DNA of 44,971 nt from Paracoccaceae bacterium (GTDB lineage: Bacteria > Pseudomonadota > Alphaproteobacteria > Rhodobacterales > Rhodobacteraceae), in contig JASBSV010000049.1 of the NCBI GenBank assembly GCA_030148745.1, positions 1 to 44,971 on the forward strand. Reading direction: 5' to 3'. The notes under the pieces are model-generated. The model made no database searches. It was not told the origin of the DNA and worked only from the letters and a program-made list of their open reading frames with translations. Positions 25,721 through 35,312 of this stretch are shown piece after piece. Position 1 is the stretch's first letter. The number at the start of each line of letters is the position of its first letter. Made by a program: the position numbers and the translations under genes.

Positions 25721-27202
25721 TCAAAAGGCAAGCGTACCCTTGATCGCCCGTTTCCATGCGGCATAGCGCTCGTTGCGCCATGCCTGATCATGGCCCGGCT
25801 CGAACCGTCGCTCCAGGGCCCAGGTCTTGGCGAAACCCTCCTGATCGGGATAGACCCCCGATTTTGCGCCCGCAATCCACGCCACGCCCAGCGCAGTGGT
25901 CTCAAGGATCGTCGGGCGATCCACCTGCGCGCCCAGAATGTCGGCGAGAAACTGCATGGTCCAGTCGCTTCCGGTCATCCCGCCATCGACCCGCAACACA
26001 GCGCCCAGATCTTCGCCGTCCCAGTCCGCGCGCATCGCCTCGACCAGATCGCAGGTCTGAAACCCGACCGACTGAAGCGCCGCGCGGGCCATTTCCGCCG
26101 GGCCGGTATTGCGCGACAGTCCGAACACCGCGCCGCGCGCCTCTGCATTCCAGTATGGCGCGCCCAGACCGGTAAAGGCCGGCACAAGGATGACATCCTG
26201 CCCCGGATCGGCCGTTTCAGCCAGGGCCTGTGTCTGCGATGCCGTCTCAATAATCTGCAACCCGTCACGCAGCCACTGAACCGCCGCTCCGGCGATAAAG
26301 ATCGATCCCTCCAGCGCATAGGTCACCTTGCCGCCGAACTGATAGGCGATTGTGCCCAACAGACGGTTTTGACTTTCCACCAAGGTCTCGCCGGTATTCA
26401 AAAGCGCAAAACAGCCGGTGCCATAAGTTGATTTCATCATCCCGGGCTGGAAACAGGCCTGCCCGACCGTTGCGGCCTGTTGATCTCCGGCCACGCCCCG
26501 GATCGGGATCGCGCCCCCGAAAAGCTGCGTTTCACCAAACTCGCCATCGCTGTCTCGAACCTCGGGCAGCATCGCCATCGGAATTCCAAGGATCTCGCAA
26601 ATCTCCTTGTCCCAGGCGCCTTTGCGGATGTTATACAGCAGGGTGCGTGCGGCATTGGTGGCATCGGTTGCATGCACCCGCCCTTCGGTCAGTTTCCAGA
26701 TCAGAAAACTGTCTACGGTTCCGAACAATATCTTGCCGTCCCGGGCCTTTTCGCGCGCGCCGTCCACATGGTCGAGTATCCATTTGACCTTGGTGCCGGA
26801 AAAATAGGGATCCAGAAGAAGACCGGTCTTATGCGTCACCATGTCGGCGTGGCCGGCCGCCTGCAATTGCTCGCATATCGCGGCGGTGCGGCGGTCCTGC
26901 CAAACGATCGCGCGGTGGATCGCCTCGCCCGTTTCCGCATCCCAAAGCACGGTCGTCTCGCGCTGGTTTGTGATACCGATGGCGGCAATATCACCTGCCG
27001 TGACATCCGCCTTTTGCATTGCCTCTTTGAAAGTTTCGCAAGTTGTTCGCCACAGATCGGCCACCTCATGCTCAACCCAGCCGGATTTGGGAAAATGTTG
27101 CTGAAATTCCTGCTGCGCCGTCGCCACGATCTTCAGCTTCCCATCGAACAGGATCGACCGGCTGGAGGTTGTTCCCTGATCGATTGCCATCACATAGCTC
27201 AT
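25721..27202 (-). CDS. glpK: Glycerol kinase
   Basis: It phosphorylates glycerol to sn-glycerol-3-phosphate with ATP. The 493-residue FGGY-family protein starts [19 protein letters not shown]. It has [13 protein letters not shown], the substrate segment [37 protein letters not shown] and the C-terminal ATP-site FSGY-type region [19 protein letters not shown]. The ATG at 27202 overlaps the glpD stop by 4 nt (ATGA), so the pair is translationally coupled and the longer frame is discarded. Confidence 0.97.
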   Translation of the reverse strand: MSYVMAIDQGTTSSRSILFDGKLKIVATAQQEFQQHFPKSGWVEHEVADLWRTTCETFKEAMQKADVTAGDIAAIGITNQRETTVLWDAETGEAIHRAIVWQDRRTAAICEQLQAAGHADMVTHKTGLLLDPYFSGTKVKWILDHVDGAREKARDGKILFGTVDSFLIWKLTEGRVHATDATNAARTLLYNIRKGAWDKEICEILGIPMAMLPEVRDSDGEFGETQLFGGAIPIRGVAGDQQAATVGQACFQPGMMKSTYGTGCFALLNTGETLVESQNRLLGTIAYQFGGKVTYALEGSIFIAGAAVQWLRDGLQIIETASQTQALAETADPGQDVILVPAFTGLGAPYWNAEARGAVFGLSRNTGPAEMARAALQSVGFQTCDLVEAMRADWDGEDLGAVLRVDGGMTGSDWTMQFLADILGAQVDRPTILETTALGVAWIAGAKSGVYPDQEGFAKTWALERRFEPGHDQAWRNERYAAWKRAIKGTLAF

Positions 27203-28749
27203 CTTCCGCGTTCCTCCCCGATCCACCTGTCCAGCGCCGCGATCTGATCGCTGCTCATCCGCAGCCCCAGTTTGGTGCGTCGCCAGACAGCGTCTTCCGC
27301 CGTTTCCACAAACTCGCGCTCAATCATCCAGCGCGCCTCGCGTTCGGTCAATGTCGCTCCGAAATCGCGCCCCAGATCGTCCCGGCTCTTGGCCTCATCC
27401 AGCATCTCAACCGCTTCGGTCCCATAGGCGCGCACCAACCGTTTGGCCCACGCCGGATCAAGAAAGCTGTAGCGGCGCAAAAGATCGTCAATCAGGCCCT
27501 GCACGCCGGTAACCGGAAAATCGCCGCCGGGCATTGCCACCCCCGCGGTCCAGTCGCCCGGCATATCAGGGAAAATATCGCGCAACTTTTCCACCGCCTC
27601 TTCGGACAGGCGCCGGTGGGTCGTGATCTTGCCGCCGAATATGTTCAGAAGGCTGCCGCCCGCATCCAATGACAGCACATAATCGCGCGTCGCCTCGGTC
27701 GCGGAAGAGGCGCCATCATCATAAAGTGGCCGCACCCCCGAATAGGTCCAGACGATATCGTCCCGGGTGACCGGGCGCTTGAAATATTGCGACGCGAAGT
27801 TGCAAAGATAATCCTGTTCCGCAGGGGTGCAGACCGGTTTTTCGTCCGGGTCGGGATGTTCCTGATCGGTGGTGCCGATCAAGGTAAAATCCCCCTCATA
27901 GGGGATGGCAAAAATGATCCGGTTGTCCGTACCCTGAAAGAAATAGGGCTTGTCGTGATCGAAAAGCCTGCGCGTGACGATATGCGAGCCGCGCACCAGA
28001 CGCACGCCTTCACGGGTATTGCGGTGAAGCTTGCCGGTCATCACCTCTTCGACCCATGGGCCGGCGGCATTGACCACGGCCTTTGCGCGTATTTCGCCCG
28101 CCTTACCCTCAAGCCTGACTGTCCAGATCCCATCTGCCTGATCGGCGGAAATGACCTTGGTGCGGGTCAGGATGCGGGCGCCGCGCGCCTGGGCGTCGCG
28201 TGCATTCAGCATCACAAGACGCGCGTCTTCGACCCAGCAATCGGAATATTCAAAGGCTTTTTTCAGATGATCCTTCAAGGGGCGGCCGACCGGATCTTTG
28301 GTCAGATCCAATGTTCGGGTCCCCGGCAGCATTTTGCGCCCGCCCAGATGGTCATAAAGAAACAGGCCCAGCCGGATCAGCCATCCGGGTCGGCGCCCCT
28401 TCATCCAGGGCATCACGATACTCAGGATCCGCGAGGTCGGCGTGCCCCCCTCAAAGCGCATATCCCGATGATAGGGCAGCACGAACCGCATCGGCCAGCT
28501 GATATGCGGCATCGCCGACCAAAGGCGCTCACGCTCGATCAGAGATTCGCGCACCAGACCGATCTCGAAATACTCAAGATAGCGCAATCCGCCGTGGAAA
28601 AGCTTGGTCGAGGCCGATGAGGTCGCTGAGGCCAGATCATCCATCTCGACCAGCGCCACACGCAGGCCCCGGCCCGCCGCATCGCGGGCAATACCGGTGC
28701 CGTTGACACCGCCGCCGATGACCAGAATGTCAAATACCTCATCTTCCAC
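27199..28749 (-). CDS. glpD: Aerobic glycerol-3-phosphate dehydrogenase
   Basis: A 516-residue FAD enzyme of the inner membrane that oxidises glycerol-3-phosphate to dihydroxyacetone phosphate and reduces quinone. The dinucleotide motif is [19 protein letters not shown] at the N-terminus, followed by [32 protein letters not shown] and LGDPYDDG-like [12 protein letters not shown]. Start: a GTG at 28749 has GGGAG 7 nt upstream and gives [12 protein letters not shown]. It is preferred over the upstream alternative, which would overlap the operator-like palindrome. glpK follows in a 4-nt overlap. Confidence 0.95.
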   Translation of the reverse strand: MEDEVFDILVIGGGVNGTGIARDAAGRGLRVALVEMDDLASATSSASTKLFHGGLRYLEYFEIGLVRESLIERERLWSAMPHISWPMRFVLPYHRDMRFEGGTPTSRILSIVMPWMKGRRPGWLIRLGLFLYDHLGGRKMLPGTRTLDLTKDPVGRPLKDHLKKAFEYSDCWVEDARLVMLNARDAQARGARILTRTKVISADQADGIWTVRLEGKAGEIRAKAVVNAAGPWVEEVMTGKLHRNTREGVRLVRGSHIVTRRLFDHDKPYFFQGTDNRIIFAIPYEGDFTLIGTTDQEHPDPDEKPVCTPAEQDYLCNFASQYFKRPVTRDDIVWTYSGVRPLYDDGASSATEATRDYVLSLDAGGSLLNIFGGKITTHRRLSEEAVEKLRDIFPDMPGDWTAGVAMPGGDFPVTGVQGLIDDLLRRYSFLDPAWAKRLVRAYGTEAVEMLDEAKSRDDLGRDFGATLTEREARWMIEREFVETAEDAVWRRTKLGLRMSSDQIAALDRWIGEERGR

Positions 28750-28768
28750 GGCGCAGCTCCCAATCAAT

Positions 28769-28786
28769 TGTGTTGGCGCTAACACA
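28769..28786. promoter_or_regulatory. LacI-type operator-like palindrome upstream of glpD
   Basis: TGTGTTGGCGCTAACACA is an 18-bp inverted repeat with a single mismatched pair, centred on a CG-containing core (GCGC), 20 bp upstream of the glpD GTG. This form is typical of LacI-family operators in alphaproteobacteria. It does not look like the DeoR-type GlpR site of E. coli. No regulator gene is adjacent in the window. Confidence 0.5.
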
Positions 28787-28812
28787 TGTCGGGACCATTG
28801 CGAAAGCCCGCC

Positions 28813-29574
28813 TCAGGATTTCAGCCGGTAACCGGTCCGGAAAATCCAGCCGATCACCGCCAGACAAAGCCCCAGAAAGACGACAATCATCACCAGACTG
28901 ATGCCGACACCCACATCCGCCTGACCGAAAAAGCTCCACCGGAAACCCGACACCAGATAGACGACCGGGTTGAACAGGGTCACCTTTTGCCAGAACTCCG
29001 GCAGCATCGAGATCGAATAAAAACTGCCGCCCAGAAACACCAAGGGCGTGACGATCAGCATCGGCACAAGGTTCAATTGCTCAAAACTTTTGGCCCAGAT
29101 GCCGATGATAAAGCCAAAAAGGCTGAATGACAGGCAGGTCAGCACCAGAAACGACAGCATCCAGAACGGATGCAGGATATGCAGATCCACAAAAGCAAAA
29201 GCGGTGGCCAGGATGATCAGCCCGATGATCATGCTTTTCGTGGCCGCAGCGCCCACATATCCGATGACAATCTCAAGATGACTGACCGGGGCTGACAGGA
29301 TTTCATAGATCGTGCCGATGAATTTGGGAAAATAGATCCCGAAGGCGGCATTGGTCAGCGATTGGGTCAGCACCGAAAGCATCACCAGCCCCGGCACGAT
29401 GAAAGCCGCATAGGAAATCCCATCGACCTGCTGGATCCGGCTGCCGATAGCGGCGCCGAAGACCACGAAATAAAGCGATGTCGACAAGACCGGAGAGACC
29501 ACGGATTGAGCGATAGTGCGGAAAAACCGCACCATTTCGAACTTGTAGATCGCAAGGATAGCCTGGAGGTTCAT
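28813..29574 (-). CDS. ABC-2 type transporter permease
   Basis: A 253-residue inner-membrane protein with six hydrophobic helices, the permease half of an ABC-2 exporter. It begins [22 protein letters not shown] and contains the family's conserved [16 protein letters not shown] coupling segment and [14 protein letters not shown]. The start overlaps the ATPase stop by 4 nt. Permeases of this NodJ/YadH-like group export lipids, polysaccharides or drugs. The substrate cannot be told here. Confidence 0.92.
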   Translation of the reverse strand: MNLQAILAIYKFEMVRFFRTIAQSVVSPVLSTSLYFVVFGAAIGSRIQQVDGISYAAFIVPGLVMLSVLTQSLTNAAFGIYFPKFIGTIYEILSAPVSHLEIVIGYVGAAATKSMIIGLIILATAFAFVDLHILHPFWMLSFLVLTCLSFSLFGFIIGIWAKSFEQLNLVPMLIVTPLVFLGGSFYSISMLPEFWQKVTLFNPVVYLVSGFRWSFFGQADVGVGISLVMIVVFLGLCLAVIGWIFRTGYRLKS

Positions 29575-30500
29575 GCGTCTTCCTTCACCAGATCGACGAA
29601 AATATCTTCAAGGGTGCTTTGACTGGTCTGAACGTCTTTCAACACCAGCCCGGCCTTGGCGATATCGGCAAAAAGCGAGGTGATGCCGGTGCGCTCGCCC
29701 TGTGTGTCATAGGTATAGATCAGGAATGATCCGTCTTCACCCCGGACAAGATCGTAATGCGCCATGGATTGCGGGATCTCATCCAGTGGCTGCTGCAACT
29801 CGATGCGCATCTGTTTTTTGCCCATCTGCTCCATCATTTTGACCTTGTCCTCGACAAGCAGTAATTCACCGTTGGCAATAACGCCGACCCGGTCGGCAAT
29901 CGCCTCGGCCTCTTCGATGTAATGGGTGGTCAGGATGATGGTGACACCATCGGCCTTGAGCGCTCGCACAACCGCCCACATCTCTTTGCGCAGATCGACA
30001 TCGACGCCTGCCGTCGGCTCGTCCAGAAACAGAACGCGCGGCTCATGTGACAGGGCCTTGGCAATCAGAACCCGGCGTTTCATCCCGCCCGAAAGCTCTT
30101 TGATGCGGGCGTCTTTCTTGTCCCAAAGCGACAGCTGACGCAGGACCTTTTCAAGATAGGCCTCATCAGCCTTTTTCCCGAAAAGCCCGCGGCTGAAGCG
30201 CACCGCGTTTAAAACCTTTTCAAAGGGTTCAAGCGTGATTTCCTGTGGCACCAGACCGATCAGGCTGCGGCTGGCGCGAAAATCGGTCTGTACGTTATGG
30301 CCGCCAACTTCGATCACCCCCGAGGTCGGCGTCGTAATGCCGCAAATCGCTGAAATCAGAGTTGTTTTACCCGCGCCATTTGGCCCCAAAAGCGCCAGGA
30401 TTTCACCTTTGCGGATCTCAAGGTTCACACCTTTAAGCGCTTCGAACCCGCCGTCATAAACTTTTCGAAGATCGGTAACTGATACAATGCCGGGCATCAT
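29571..30500 (-). CDS. ABC-2 transporter ATP-binding protein
   Basis: A 309-residue ATPase (YadG/CcmA-like) powering the permease encoded in the 4-nt overlap downstream. Walker A is GPNGAGKTT, the Q-loop is in GLVPQEITL, the signature is [16 protein letters not shown], Walker B is [12 protein letters not shown] and the switch His is in TTHYIEEAE. About 80 residues after the nucleotide domain may contact the permease. Two adjacent ATGs (30500 and 30497) follow AGGAG at 3 and 6 nt; the second has the better spacing. Confidence 0.94.
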   Translation of the reverse strand: MMPGIVSVTDLRKVYDGGFEALKGVNLEIRKGEILALLGPNGAGKTTLISAICGITTPTSGVIEVGGHNVQTDFRASRSLIGLVPQEITLEPFEKVLNAVRFSRGLFGKKADEAYLEKVLRQLSLWDKKDARIKELSGGMKRRVLIAKALSHEPRVLFLDEPTAGVDVDLRKEMWAVVRALKADGVTIILTTHYIEEAEAIADRVGVIANGELLLVEDKVKMMEQMGKKQMRIELQQPLDEIPQSMAHYDLVRGEDGSFLIYTYDTQGERTGITSLFADIAKAGLVLKDVQTSQSTLEDIFVDLVKEDA

Positions 30501-30581
30501 GCACTCCTTTTGCGAAGCGCATCTTTACCGCACTGGGCCCCAAGTTAAAGCCCCGGCAATGCACAAGCCTTGTGCGGCCTG

Positions 30582-31841
30582 CTATTTCCCGGTCAGCAGG
30601 ATCGGCAATTCATTGGCGCCCGCGCGATACCACGCGGCAACCTTGCGCCTTTCCAGCTCTTCCATAAAGCTCACATTGGCCGGCGGCATCGCCGTTGTCA
30701 CACCTGCCTGCAGGTATATCAGCCGCGCCGCCGCGGTGATATCCTTGGTGGTTTCCAGCAACACATTCTTCGGCGCCCGCCGGATCCCGTCAAAGAACGG
30801 CGCGCGCGCGTGGCACATCGAACAGCGGCCCTGAACGATGTCGCGAACCTCGGAAAACCCTGCTGCATTGGCAAAGACCTGTTCGGTTTTGCTAAGCGGC
30901 AGCGCCTCCGAGGTTTGCAGGCTATCCTGCCGCAGCGGCGCGGTAGACAGCCACATCACCGCAATGAACAGGATGACCGTAACCGCCCATGTCCAATGCG
31001 GGTTGCCCTTGCCGGCATGCACCGTGTTGAAATAATGCCGGATGGTGACCCCCATCAAAAACACCAGCCCCGCGATCAGCCAGTTGTATTCGGTCGCGAA
31101 TGCCAGCGGGTAATGGTTTGACAGCATCAGAAAAATCACCGGAAGCGTCAGATAGTTGTTATGCGTCGACCGCAGCTTGGCGATCTTTCCATATTTGGCA
31201 TCAGGCGTGCGCCCGGCCTTAAGATCGGCCACCACAATTCTCTGGTTCGGCATGATGATCAGAAAGACATTCGCCGTCATGATCGTTGCGGTAAAGGCCC
31301 CCAGATGCAAAAGCGCCGCGCGCCCGGTAAAGATCTGATCATACCCCCATGCCATAGCCACCAGCAGCACAAAAAGCAGCAGCATCAGCACGGTAGGCCG
31401 CTCACCCAATCCCGATTTGCACAGAAAATCATAGACCAGCCAGCCGATTGTCAGCGACCCGGCCGAGATCGCGATCGCCTGCCAGACGCTCAGATCCATC
31501 TTGGCAGGGTCAATCAGGAAAAGCTCGGCCCCAGCCCAATAGACGATCATCAGCAAGGCCGCGCCCGAGAGCCAAGTCGTATAGCTTTCCCATTTGAACC
31601 ATGTCAGATGCTCGGGCATCGCGTCGGGCGCCACTAGATATTTGCGGATATGATAAAACCCGCCGCCGTGAACCTGCCATTCCTCGCCATGTGCCCCGGG
31701 CGGAAGATCGGGCGCCTTGCGCAGCCCCAGATCAAGCGCGATGAAATAAAACGAGGACCCGATCCAGGCCATGGCGGTCACGACATGCAGCCAACGCACC
31801 GCAAAGCCAAGCCAGTCCCACATGATAGCAAGATCTTGCAT
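30582..31841 (-). CDS. puuD: Urate hydroxylase PuuD (membrane, cytochrome c domain)
   Basis: It oxidises urate to 5-hydroxyisourate and passes electrons to the respiratory chain, unlike soluble oxygen-using uricases. The 419-residue protein has an N-terminal multi-helix membrane domain (about eight helices, with HVVTAMAWIGSSFYFIALD near the start and HNNYLTLPVIFLMLSNHYPL in the middle) and a C-terminal cytochrome c domain with CSMCH at about 340-344 and an axial-Met candidate in TAMPPAN. The ATG at 31841 has AAAGGA 6 nt away; the ATG at 31847 would abut it. It is divergent from a LysR gene and opens the purine region. Confidence 0.93.
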   Translation of the reverse strand: MQDLAIMWDWLGFAVRWLHVVTAMAWIGSSFYFIALDLGLRKAPDLPPGAHGEEWQVHGGGFYHIRKYLVAPDAMPEHLTWFKWESYTTWLSGAALLMIVYWAGAELFLIDPAKMDLSVWQAIAISAGSLTIGWLVYDFLCKSGLGERPTVLMLLLFVLLVAMAWGYDQIFTGRAALLHLGAFTATIMTANVFLIIMPNQRIVVADLKAGRTPDAKYGKIAKLRSTHNNYLTLPVIFLMLSNHYPLAFATEYNWLIAGLVFLMGVTIRHYFNTVHAGKGNPHWTWAVTVILFIAVMWLSTAPLRQDSLQTSEALPLSKTEQVFANAAGFSEVRDIVQGRCSMCHARAPFFDGIRRAPKNVLLETTKDITAAARLIYLQAGVTTAMPPANVSFMEELERRKVAAWYRAGANELPILLTGK

Positions 31842-31942
31842 TGTCATTCCTTTGGATTTTTTCCCACCCTAGCCCGCGATGCGATTTACTTGTATCAGGG
31901 AATAGAACTTAACTGTTTCAAAAATTCCAGAACAATGGCGCG

Positions 31943-32869
31943 ATGGCTTACCTAGAAAACATCCGAACCTTCACCCGTGTCTATGAACTGGGCAATATGT
32001 CGGCTGCCGCGCGTGATCTGCGCATTTCGGCAGCGGTGGCATCGGCGCGGATCTCGCAACTGGAAGAGCATTTGAATGTCCGGCTGTTCCAACGCACCAC
32101 TCGCGTGCTCAATCCGACCGAACAGGGAACGCTTTTCTATCCCGGCGCGCGCAAGATACTGGAAGCCGTGGATGAGGCCGAGGCCGAGGTCAACGAGGTT
32201 ACCCAGATCCCGCGCGGATCGCTGTTCGTAGCCGCGCCTTTGGGCGTCGGGCGCCGGTTCATCGCCCCCCACATCCCTGATTTCAAAGCAAAGTACCCCC
32301 TGATCAACATCCGGCTCAGGCTTTCGGACCGCAAGGTGGATCTGGCCAAAGAGGGGCTGGATGCCGCTTTCTTTCTGGGCCGGCCCGAGGATTCGAACCT
32401 TCGTATCCGTAAGATCGCCGATTGCCCGCGTGTTCTTTGCGCCGCGCCGGAATACCTGCGCAGCCGCGGGCGGCCCGGCTCGATCGAACACCTGAAGGCC
32501 GATCACGACTGCCTGATCCTGCGATACCCCGGTGCGCCTGAATTCCAATGGCCGCTGCAAACGGCCGACGGCATCCGCAATATCGAGGTTTCCGGCCCCT
32601 ATGAAAGCGACGATGGCGATGTTCTGACCGGCTGGGCGCTTGGCGGGCACGGGATCATCCTCAAACCGATGTTCGAGGTGGCCGATCATCTGGCCGAAGG
32701 GCGCCTTGTGCCGGTTTTGCAGGATGCGCCGCCCGCGCCGGTACAGCTTGCCTGCCTTTACACACACCGGCGGCGGCAGGACCCAAAGGTCAGGTTCTTT
32801 ATCGATTTCATGGTCGAGCGGATCACCGCCGCACTGACCGGTGGCGCCGCCGATCAGCTTCCGCGATAG
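31943..32869 (+). CDS. LysR-family regulator, probable control of urate degradation
   Basis: A 308-residue LysR-type regulator. The N-terminal winged helix contains [21 protein letters not shown] and [15 protein letters not shown]. The remainder is the two-lobed effector domain ([20 protein letters not shown] to the C-terminus). It faces puuD across 101 bp, the usual LysR layout for controlling the neighbouring gene, and its 3' end overlaps the 3' end of uraH by 16 bp. An inducer from the urate pathway is inferred from context only. The ATG at 31943 has no strong ribosome site. Confidence 0.88.
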   Translation: MAYLENIRTFTRVYELGNMSAAARDLRISAAVASARISQLEEHLNVRLFQRTTRVLNPTEQGTLFYPGARKILEAVDEAEAEVNEVTQIPRGSLFVAAPLGVGRRFIAPHIPDFKAKYPLINIRLRLSDRKVDLAKEGLDAAFFLGRPEDSNLRIRKIADCPRVLCAAPEYLRSRGRPGSIEHLKADHDCLILRYPGAPEFQWPLQTADGIRNIEVSGPYESDDGDVLTGWALGGHGIILKPMFEVADHLAEGRLVPVLQDAPPAPVQLACLYTHRRRQDPKVRFFIDFMVERITAALTGGAADQLPR

Positions 32870-33207
32870 GTGCTGTAGCCATAGGGCGACAGCAAAAGCG
32901 GCACATGATAATGCGCCTGCTGCGCCATGCCAAAGCGCAAGGGGATCAGATCCAGAAACTTCGGCTCGTCACCGAATTGTTCGGTCGCATCAAGATATGC
33001 GCCCGCGTGAAACAGCAGCTCGTAAGTTCCGGTCTTGAACTCGGCCGCCGGCAGGATCTGTTCATCGGTGCGCCCATCTTCATTAGTCACCAGTGACCGC
33101 ACCAAGGCCCGCTTGTCACCATCAATGCGATATAGGTCGATCCGCAGCCCCGCCGCCGGGCAACCGCGCGCCGTGTCTAGAACATGTGTCGTCAGATAGC
33201 CCGCCAT
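32854..33207 (-). CDS. uraH: 5-hydroxyisourate hydrolase
   Basis: A 117-residue transthyretin-like hydrolase that opens 5-hydroxyisourate, the PuuD product, to OHCU. N-terminal [16 protein letters not shown] and the C-terminal tetrapeptide YRGS, diagnostic for the enzyme as opposed to animal transthyretin, are both present, as is [19 protein letters not shown]. It converges with and overlaps the LysR gene by 16 bp and is divergent from puuE-uraD across 144 bp. Confidence 0.96.
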   Translation of the reverse strand: MAGYLTTHVLDTARGCPAAGLRIDLYRIDGDKRALVRSLVTNEDGRTDEQILPAAEFKTGTYELLFHAGAYLDATEQFGDEPKFLDLIPLRFGMAQQAHYHVPLLLSPYGYSTYRGS

Positions 33208-33282
33208 TTCACTCTCCGCTCAGAATTTCCGCTAACCTGTCAAATTCCGTAACTTCACGGCATCGCCAAGATACAAATAGCT

Positions 33283-33303
33283 CCTTCAAAAATTTCTTGA
33301 AGG
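33283..33303. promoter_or_regulatory. Inverted repeat in the uraH / puuE-uraD divergent region
   Basis: CCTTCAA (33283-33289) and TTGAAGG (33297-33303) are a perfect 7-bp inverted repeat around an A/T loop, followed on the plus strand by TTTTTCTT. It could be a regulator site, since its right arm supplies a -35-like TTGAAG, or a hairpin in a leader. No plus-strand gene ends directly upstream that would need a terminator here, so an operator is more likely. Confidence 0.45.
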
Positions 33304-33351
33304 TTTTTCTTATTTACGTGCCATACAACAGTAAAAAAGCGGAGACCCCAA

Positions 33352-34767
33352 GTGAACCGATACCCTCGTGACATGCGCGGCCACGGGCCCAATCCTCCCA
33401 GTGCCAATTGGCCGGGCAAGGCGCGGATCGCGCTTCAGTTTGTCATCAATTATGAAGAGGGCGGGGAAAACAACATCCTGCATGGCGATCCCGCCTCCGA
33501 GGCGTTTTTATCGGAAATCGTAGGCGCCGCCGCTTGGCCGGGTCAGCGCCACTGGAACATGGAAACGATCTATGAATATGGCGCGCGGGCGGGGTTCTGG
33601 CGCCTGCATCGCCTGTTCACAGAACTCAACGTGCCCGCCACGGTTTACGGTGTTGCTACCGCTCTGGCCCGCAGCCCTGAACAAGTGCAGGCCATGCAGG
33701 ACGCCGGGTGGGAGATTGCCAGCCACGGCCTGAAATGGATCGAATACAAAGATTACAGCGAGGCGGATGAACGCGCCGACATGGATGAGGCTGTTCGCCT
33801 GCATGCCGAGGTCACCGGCGAGCGTCCGCGCGGCTGGTACACCGGACGCTGCTCGGTCAATACCGTGCGCCTTGCCGCCGAAGAGGGCGGCTTTGACTAT
33901 GTCGCCGACAGCTATGCCGACGATCTGCCCTATTGGTCGCGCTTTGGCGATCGCGATCAGCTGATCGTGCCCTATACGTTGGATGCCAACGACATGCGCT
34001 TTGCAACTCCGCAGGGCTTCAATTCAGGCGATCAGTTTTTCAGCTATCTCAAAGACAGCTTTGACGCGCTCTACGCCGAGGGTGGCAACGGGGCGCCCAA
34101 AATGATGTCCATCGGGCTTCATTGCCGGCTGATCGGGCGGCCGGGGCGGATCATGGCGCTGCGCCGGTTCATCGAATATGCGCGCGCGCAGGAAGATGTC
34201 TGGTTTGCCCGTCGGGTCGATATTGCGCGCCACTGGCAACAGCAGCATCCGCCGGTCGAATTTGAGCGCCCGTCAACAATGGACAAGGCCCGCTTTGTTG
34301 AGGTGTTTGGCGGCATCTATGAACATTCCCCATGGATCGCCGAACGTGCATGGCAGTTTGAGCTGGGCCCGGCGCATGACAGCGCGGCAGGCGTGCACAG
34401 CGCTCTGGCCCGCGCCTTCCGTTCGGCCTGCGAGGCCGAAAGGCTCAACGTGCTGCAAGCGCACCCCGATCTGGCAGGCAAGTTGGCACAGGCACAACAG
34501 CTGACAGCGCGGTCAACCAGCGAACAGGCCGGCGCAGGCCTTGACGCGCTGACCGCCGAAGAGCGCGAGACTTTCATGGCGATGAACGAAAAATATACCG
34601 CCAAACACGGCTTTCCGTTCATCATTGCAGTGCGCGATCACACCACGGCATCGATACGCGCGGCCTTTCAGGCACGTATCGACAACGACCGGGAAACCGA
34701 GTTTGCCGAAGCCTGCCGTCAGGTTGAACGTATCGGCCAGTTGCGCTTGGCGGATATATTGCACTGA
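33352..34767 (+). CDS. puuE: Allantoinase PuuE fused to OHCU decarboxylase (UraD)
   Basis: A 471-residue two-domain protein. Residues 1-305 are a metal-independent PuuE allantoinase of the polysaccharide-deacetylase fold (RIALQFVINYEEGGENNILHG, WRLHRLFTELNVPATVYGVA, GWEIASHGLKWIEYKD). Residues 310-471 are the decarboxylase of 2-oxo-4-hydroxy-4-carboxy-5-ureidoimidazoline (FGGIYEHSPWIAERAW, LLQAHPDLAGK-type AHPDLAGKLA, STSEQAGAGLD, HGFPFIIAVR). The C-terminal domain makes (S)-allantoin and the N-terminal domain hydrolyses it to allantoate, so consecutive steps are joined. The start is a GTG at 33352 behind GGAG. The stop overlaps the allA start (TGATG). Confidence 0.95.
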   Translation: MNRYPRDMRGHGPNPPSANWPGKARIALQFVINYEEGGENNILHGDPASEAFLSEIVGAAAWPGQRHWNMETIYEYGARAGFWRLHRLFTELNVPATVYGVATALARSPEQVQAMQDAGWEIASHGLKWIEYKDYSEADERADMDEAVRLHAEVTGERPRGWYTGRCSVNTVRLAAEEGGFDYVADSYADDLPYWSRFGDRDQLIVPYTLDANDMRFATPQGFNSGDQFFSYLKDSFDALYAEGGNGAPKMMSIGLHCRLIGRPGRIMALRRFIEYARAQEDVWFARRVDIARHWQQQHPPVEFERPSTMDKARFVEVFGGIYEHSPWIAERAWQFELGPAHDSAAGVHSALARAFRSACEAERLNVLQAHPDLAGKLAQAQQLTARSTSEQAGAGLDALTAEERETFMAMNEKYTAKHGFPFIIAVRDHTTASIRAAFQARIDNDRETEFAEACRQVERIGQLRLADILH

Positions 34768-35267
34768 TGGGCACGCAGATCACCACCCGGCCGCTGACGG
34801 CGGCGGATTTCGCTCCATGGGGCGATGTCATCGAGGTCTCAGGCGCCCCCGACAAGATCATCAATCAGGGCATGTGCGGACGCCACCACGACCTTGCAAA
34901 GCTGGATTTCAAGGACGGGCGCGCGGGCATCAGCCTGTTTAACGCCAAGGCCCGTCACCTGCCCCTTACCCTGACGATGGTGGAACGGCATCCCGAGGGA
35001 AGTCAGGCATTCATCCCGGTCGACGGCGCACGATTTCTGGTGGTGGTGGCCGATGACAGGGACGGCACACCGGTCAACATCCAGGCCTTCGTCACTGCGC
35101 CCGGCCAATCGGTCAACCTGCATCGCGGCGTCTGGCACGGGGTTCTGACGCCGCTGGACGGGGACGGCATCTTTGCCGTCGTCGACCGCATCGGCGGCGG
35201 CGACAACCTTGAAGAATTCTGGTTCGACGAAGGGTTTCTTATCAACGAACCACAACGCGGCCGCTGA
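34767..35267 (+). CDS. allA: Ureidoglycolate lyase
   Basis: It splits (S)-ureidoglycolate to glyoxylate and urea, the last step of the urate/allantoin route. The 166-residue cupin-like family protein shows LTAADFAPWGDVIE at the start, FLVVVADDRDGTP, the conserved NLHRGVWHGVLTPL and IFAVVDRIGGGDNLEEFW. The ATG shares one base with the puuE-uraD stop. Its product glyoxylate is the substrate of the beta-hydroxyaspartate cycle genes that follow 1.5 kb away. Confidence 0.95.
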   Translation: MGTQITTRPLTAADFAPWGDVIEVSGAPDKIINQGMCGRHHDLAKLDFKDGRAGISLFNAKARHLPLTLTMVERHPEGSQAFIPVDGARFLVVVADDRDGTPVNIQAFVTAPGQSVNLHRGVWHGVLTPLDGDGIFAVVDRIGGGDNLEEFWFDEGFLINEPQRGR

Positions 35268-35312
35268 TACACAGCCGGCCCGATAAACAGTCAACGTGGG
35301 AGGGAACACAAA

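Noticed and set aside
25552-25743. 63-codon plus-strand frame in the glpK / S49 peptidase gap
   Set aside because: There is no ribosome site and no recognisable sequence, and it runs into the glpK 3' end antisense.
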